Notes under the pieces: model-generated
The model's input: only the letters and a program-made list of their open reading frames with translations
Told to the model about the DNA's origin: nothing
The model's database searches: none
Assembly (NCBI RefSeq): GCF_007923355.1
Contig: NZ_VOGO01000006.1
Coordinates: 186,001-250,000 of the forward strand
DNA: 64,000 bases
From: Falsiphaeobacter marinintestinus
GTDB lineage: Bacteria > Pseudomonadota > Alphaproteobacteria > Rhodobacterales > Rhodobacteraceae
Direction of reading: 5' to 3'
Part shown: one piece after another, positions 60,571 through 64,000 of the stretch
Layout of the letters: every line of letters begins with the position of its first letter
How positions within the stretch are numbered: position 1 is the stretch's first letter
Made by a program: the position numbers and the translations under genes

Positions 60571-61458
60571 TCAGTACCCTCTCTCGTCGCGGTACATCTT
60601 GTACAGGAAGACCGAGATATAGATCATCATGATGGCGAACAGCACGACCGCAATCGCGGCGCCGTAGCCCATCCGGAAGCCGTATTCGCTGAACGCTTGT
60701 TCATACATGTAAAAGGCAAGCACGCGGGAACTGCCCCAGGGGCCGCCATCGGTCATGATCGAAATCAGATCGAACGACCGCAAAGCGCCAATCACTGTCA
60801 CCACAACCGCGATGAAGGTGGCGGGCTTGAGTTGCGGCAACACCACGTACCACAGCAACTTAAAGCCTTTCGCGTTGTCCAGCCGCGCCGCTTCGATCTG
60901 TTCGGGATCAACCGCGTTCAAACCGGTCAGATACAGGATCATGCAATAGGCTGTTTGCGGCCACAGGCCAGCGGCGATGATGCCGTAGGTTACCCAGGTT
61001 TCGTCAGCCAGAACTGGTATCGCCTCGAACCCGAGAGAGGTCAGAAAGATGTTCAGTAGCCCGTATTTGGGATCATAGAACCACGAAAAGACCAGACCGA
61101 CCACAACCTGAGAAATGACAAAAGGGAAAAAGAACAAAGACTTATAAATGCGGATGCCGCGTACGGTTTGGTTCAGAAACAGGGCCACGAACAGGCCGGC
61201 AGGAATGGCCAGCATGTAAAGGACCAGCCAGAGGACGTTGTTTTTCAAAGAGGTGTAAAACGCCTCGTCGTCCATCAGTTCGACATAGTTGCCCGCGCCG
61301 ACCCATTCGCGTTCACCCAAACCGTCCCAGGCATAAAAGCTGATGTTCACTGACTGGAAGATCGGAATGATCACGTACATCAGGAACATGAAGATTCCCG
61401 GTGCCAGGAAAAGCCATGGCGCAAGCCGTTGCTGGTTCTTCTTCCAATAGGCGGACAC
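60571..61458 (-). CDS. Sugar ABC transporter permease (MalF/LacF type)
   Basis: The 295-residue protein has six hydrophobic segments and an EAA loop 'EAARLDNAKGFKLLWYVVLP'. It forms the other half of the membrane channel. The start is a GTG after GAGGGAAAACA. It lies 72 bases downstream of the binding-protein gene on the same strand. Confidence 0.93.
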   Translation of the reverse strand: MSAYWKKNQQRLAPWLFLAPGIFMFLMYVIIPIFQSVNISFYAWDGLGEREWVGAGNYVELMDDEAFYTSLKNNVLWLVLYMLAIPAGLFVALFLNQTVRGIRIYKSLFFFPFVISQVVVGLVFSWFYDPKYGLLNIFLTSLGFEAIPVLADETWVTYGIIAAGLWPQTAYCMILYLTGLNAVDPEQIEAARLDNAKGFKLLWYVVLPQLKPATFIAVVVTVIGALRSFDLISIMTDGGPWGSSRVLAFYMYEQAFSEYGFRMGYGAAIAVVLFAIMMIYISVFLYKMYRDERGY

Positions 61459-61530
61459 TGTTTTCCCTCTCAGGCAAGGCGCGCTGGTAGACCTGCCCCC
61501 GGATTTCGCCAGAGACAGGCCTGTTCAGGA

Positions 61531-62769
61531 TTATTTGTAGACGCGGTTCCGGACTTTCTCGAGACGTTCAAGGATCTTGTCCAGACGTTCGGGCTTGACC
61601 ATGAATTCCTGAAAGCCCTCCATTCCGGCTTTGGCCATCTCGGCGGGTGCGTCACGGTCAAAGAACTGCGCGATGCCGCCGTCGGTTGAGCTTAGCATTT
61701 CGTAACCGGCCTGCAGGAACTTGTCGTCGCCGACTGAGCTGTCTTTGTTGATCGGCAACTGTCCGAGCGTCATGTTGATCTCGGTCTGCACATCGGCGCG
61801 CGCCAGATAGGCCAGGAATTTCTTGGCGTCTTCCTTGTTCTTGGCGTTGGACGGAATGTGGATCGTGTCGGTTGGGGCCTCTTCGGCCAGTGGTACGTCA
61901 GGATTGATCACCGGGAATTGGAAGAACCCAAGCTGATCGTCAGTCAGGCCAGCCTCGCGCAAAGGTGCGACAGCGAAGTTGCCCATGACGTACATGGCGG
62001 CTTCACCCTGTACCATCGGTGCCAGTGCTTCCTGCCAGGAATAAGCAGCATGGTTGTCGAGGAAGAAACCGGCATCCAGAAGCTCTTTCCAGTTGGCCAT
62101 GGTGGCCCTGACGCGATCATCGGTCCAAGGGATTTCACCCTTGGTCAGCGCCATGTGGAAATCATAGCCATTGGTGCGCAGGTTCAGATAGTCGAACACG
62201 CCGCCAGCGGTCCAAAGATACTTGGTGCCAATGGTGATCGGGGTGATGCCTGCGGCGGTCAGTTTGGCGCCGGCGGCCTTGAAGTCGTCCCAGTTTTTCG
62301 GGACGGCAATGCCGTTGGCCTCGAAGATGTCCTTACGATAGTACACACCCCACTGATAATACGTATAGGGCACGCCCCAGATCTGGCCATCGATGGTCAT
62401 GGACCCTTCGGACGAGGCCAGCGTTTCGTGCAAGTTGTGTTCGTCCCAGACATCGTCAACAGGCTCGAACAGGCCGGCGTTGACATAGGGCAGCATCCGG
62501 TTGCCTGCATACCAGTTCGCCAGATCCGGGGCATCTGCGGTCAGAAAGTTGCGGATCGAGGTTTTGTATCCTTCGTGGTCAAACAGGTTCCAGGTGACCT
62601 CGACGTCGGGATTTTCGGCTTCAAAGCCTGCAATCAGGGCTTCGAATGCGGCTTTGGGGGCAGGGTCCGATGTATCCGTATTTATGACCAGCTCACCTGC
62701 AAAGAGCGGCGATGCAAGCAAAGTCGAAGCAGCGAACGCGGCCGCCAGGGTCTTGGTGCGATGGAACAT
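61531..62769 (-). CDS. Sugar ABC transporter substrate-binding protein
   Basis: The 412-residue protein has a Sec signal peptide cut near 'SPLFA-GE' (residue 24) and the extracellular solute-binding family 1 fold ('APDLANWYAGNRMLPYVNAG', 'GEAAMYVMGNFAVAPL'). It binds the sugar, most likely an oligosaccharide containing galactose given the glycosidases in the same operon. It is the first gene of the operon and divergent from the IclR gene. Confidence 0.93.
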   Translation of the reverse strand: MFHRTKTLAAAFAASTLLASPLFAGELVINTDTSDPAPKAAFEALIAGFEAENPDVEVTWNLFDHEGYKTSIRNFLTADAPDLANWYAGNRMLPYVNAGLFEPVDDVWDEHNLHETLASSEGSMTIDGQIWGVPYTYYQWGVYYRKDIFEANGIAVPKNWDDFKAAGAKLTAAGITPITIGTKYLWTAGGVFDYLNLRTNGYDFHMALTKGEIPWTDDRVRATMANWKELLDAGFFLDNHAAYSWQEALAPMVQGEAAMYVMGNFAVAPLREAGLTDDQLGFFQFPVINPDVPLAEEAPTDTIHIPSNAKNKEDAKKFLAYLARADVQTEINMTLGQLPINKDSSVGDDKFLQAGYEMLSSTDGGIAQFFDRDAPAEMAKAGMEGFQEFMVKPERLDKILERLEKVRNRVYK

Positions 62770-62823
62770 GGTTTCCTCCCTTGATGTCCCTCTGATCCGC
62801 CGTCTCCGGCGGGGTTAACAAAA

Positions 62824-62840
62824 GTTCCAAATAATGGAAC
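62824..62840. promoter_or_regulatory. Candidate IclR operator
   Basis: GTTCCA-AATAA-TGGAAC is a perfect six-base inverted repeat in the gap between the divergent binding-protein and IclR genes. TGGAA-type half-sites are typical of IclR regulators, so it probably controls the galactoside operon and the regulator itself. Confidence 0.6.
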
Positions 62841-62934
62841 ATGATATCAACTATTGAAAACAGTGCAGGACGCAGATACCTATGTCAACAGTTTCGCATT
62901 TCGGGGATTTTCAGGGCAGGGAGGGTCATTTCTG

Positions 62935-63714
62935 ATGAATAAGCAGGCATCTGGCGATGGCACTGTCGGCAAAGCCCTGGATATCCTGGATATGGTGGCC
63001 GAAATCGGCCGCCCGGTTCGCTTTTCGGATTTGCTTGAGCAAAGCCCGCACCCCAAGGCCACGCTGTATCGGTTTCTTCAGACCCTGACGAACCAGGGCA
63101 TGTTGAAATATGATGGCGAGCGTCAGACCTATTCGCTGGGTTTGCGTTTGGTCCGGTTGGCGCATCAGGCATGGGCGCAAAGTTCTCTGGCCCCTCTGGC
63201 GCGGCTGCATCTTGAGGCGCTTGCCGTCGAAACTGGCGAAACCATCCATCTTGCGCAGATGGAGAACGGACAGGTTCTGTTCATCGATAAATGCCGCAGC
63301 TCTAATCGGTTTGACACGCTGGCGCAGGCGGGTCGTATTGCCCCGGCGCATTGTACGGGCGTCGGAAAAGCAATTCTGGCGCACCTGACGCCAGAACGAT
63401 TTGACCGCGCCATGTCGCATCAGACCTATCTGAAATTCACCTCGGCAACGCACGATACTGCAGACGGCGTGATGGCTGAATTCGACCAGATCCGCGCAGA
63501 AGGGGTGGCCTATGACCGCGAAGAGCATGAAGATGGCATCATTTCCATTGCCGCGCCCATTTTCACCCAAAGTGGTCGCGTGATCGGGGCCATATCGATT
63601 GTGTCGTCCACGTCGCGACGCTCGCTTGAGGACCTGACGGCCTTCAAACCGCAACTCATAGAAACTGCCGGAAAGATCGGGGCCGAAGCCTCGGCCTGGC
63701 AGTTCCCGTCCTGA
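62935..63714 (+). CDS. IclR-family transcriptional regulator
   Basis: The 259-residue protein has an N-terminal winged helix ('VGKALDILDMVAEIGRPVRF', 'HPKATLYRFLQTLTNQGML') and the IclR effector domain ('ETIHLAQMENGQVLFIDKCR', 'PAHCTGVGKAILAHL'). The ATG at 62935, with AGGGAGGG upstream, is preferred over the more distant TTG at 62854. It lies between the two halves of the sugar transporter genes and most likely represses them until galactose or a derivative is present. Confidence 0.92.
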   Translation: MNKQASGDGTVGKALDILDMVAEIGRPVRFSDLLEQSPHPKATLYRFLQTLTNQGMLKYDGERQTYSLGLRLVRLAHQAWAQSSLAPLARLHLEALAVETGETIHLAQMENGQVLFIDKCRSSNRFDTLAQAGRIAPAHCTGVGKAILAHLTPERFDRAMSHQTYLKFTSATHDTADGVMAEFDQIRAEGVAYDREEHEDGIISIAAPIFTQSGRVIGAISIVSSTSRRSLEDLTAFKPQLIETAGKIGAEASAWQFPS

Positions 63715-63730
63715 CTGATCGGAGAACCAC

Positions 63731-64000
63731 ATGTCTGGTGTCATCCTGAACCAAGTGATCAAACGGTATGGTGACGCTAAGGTTATCCATGGTGTTGATC
63801 TGGAAATCGAAGATGGTGAGTTCTGCGTTTTCGTTGGCCCGTCTGGCTGCGGCAAGTCCACGCTGTTGCGGATGGTGGCCGGTCTTGAAGAAACCTCGGC
63901 CGGTCAGATCAGCATCGGCGGTCGTGATGTAACCCGCGCGGACCCAGCAGATCGTGGGGTCGCAATGGTGTTTCAGACTTACGCGCTTTATCCGCATATG
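63731..64000 (+). CDS. Sugar ABC transporter ATP-binding protein, N-terminal part (runs off the window)
   Basis: The visible 90 codons carry the Walker A loop GPSGCGKST and the Q-loop region '[11 protein letters not shown]' of MalK/UgpC-type ATPases. The ATG at 63731 follows GGAGAACCAC. It is on the plus strand behind the IclR gene, whereas its permeases and binding protein are on the minus strand, so the transporter is split into two divergent units. Confidence 0.93.
   Translation, partial: MSGVILNQVIKRYGDAKVIHGVDLEIEDGEFCVFVGPSGCGKSTLLRMVAGLEETSAGQISIGGRDVTRADPADRGVAMVFQTYALYPHM

Overview
The window looks like a chromosomal stretch of a marine alphaproteobacterium of the Roseobacter group (Rhodobacteraceae). 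The base composition is high in G+C, intergenic gaps are short, and GTG/TTG starts and ATGA overlaps are common. Several proteins are typical of that family: a malyl-CoA lyase of the Rhodobacter Mcl1 type, a TIGR02300/FYDLN-acid protein, DUF1244, and the D-glutamate genes dgcN-dgcA. No insertion sequence, phage gene, CRISPR array or integration site was seen. The only RNA gene found is a tRNA-Ala(GGC).

Layout. 1-6.9 kb: a MarR regulator (cut by the edge) divergent from a molybdenum hydroxylase (FAD subunit plus a fused 2Fe-2S/molybdopterin subunit), a 6-hydroxynicotinate-reductase-like Fe-S protein, a UPF0280 protein and an 'amino acid synthesis' family protein; this looks like an uncharacterised N-heterocycle pathway. 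7.1-11.4 kb: an RND efflux pump. 11.6-15.7 kb: a CrtI-like flavoprotein with its own 2Fe-2S flavin reductase, then a lipase/esterase and a TetR regulator. 15.7-21.3 kb: a true formylglycine-generating enzyme, then a set of a 54-residue protein, a tandem-duplicated SGNH protein, a PaO-like Rieske oxygenase and a methyltransferase. 21.4-23.0 kb: an L,D-transpeptidase.

23.0-34.1 kb holds the two most unusual systems. The first is a 'GAK' (grasp-and-kinase) locus: CofD-like protein and NUDIX protein on one strand, and on the other a PhoU-APH fusion kinase, an ATP-grasp enzyme, an HprK-related kinase B and an amphi-Trp protein. Converging on it is an operon with a saxitoxin-SxtI-like carbamoyltransferase, SxtJ-like and DUF5989 membrane proteins (the latter only 49 residues) and two SGNH-fold proteins.

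34.6-47.3 kb is mostly housekeeping and small regulatory modules: tRNA-Ala, TIGR02300, a YgjP-like metallopeptidase, GntR, a diheme cytochrome/beta-helix protein pair, a MltB-type transglycosylase, accA, AraC/GyrI proteins, LysE with a divergent Lrp regulator, secreted small proteins and mcl1. 47.4-50.4 kb is a D-glutamate/D-amino-acid catabolic set (dgcN, dgcA, D-amino acid aminotransferase). 50.4-55.5 kb carries a DODA-type dioxygenase, small DUF proteins, an N-formylglutamate-amidohydrolase-like protein, pyk, rpmI and rplT. 55.7-64 kb is an alpha/beta-galactoside utilisation locus: GH42 and GH36 glycosidases, a sugar ABC transporter, an IclR regulator and the start of the transporter ATPase.

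Functions are assigned from recognised motifs and family resemblance by reading alone; no database search was run. Start codons are argued from ribosome-binding sites where the choice matters.
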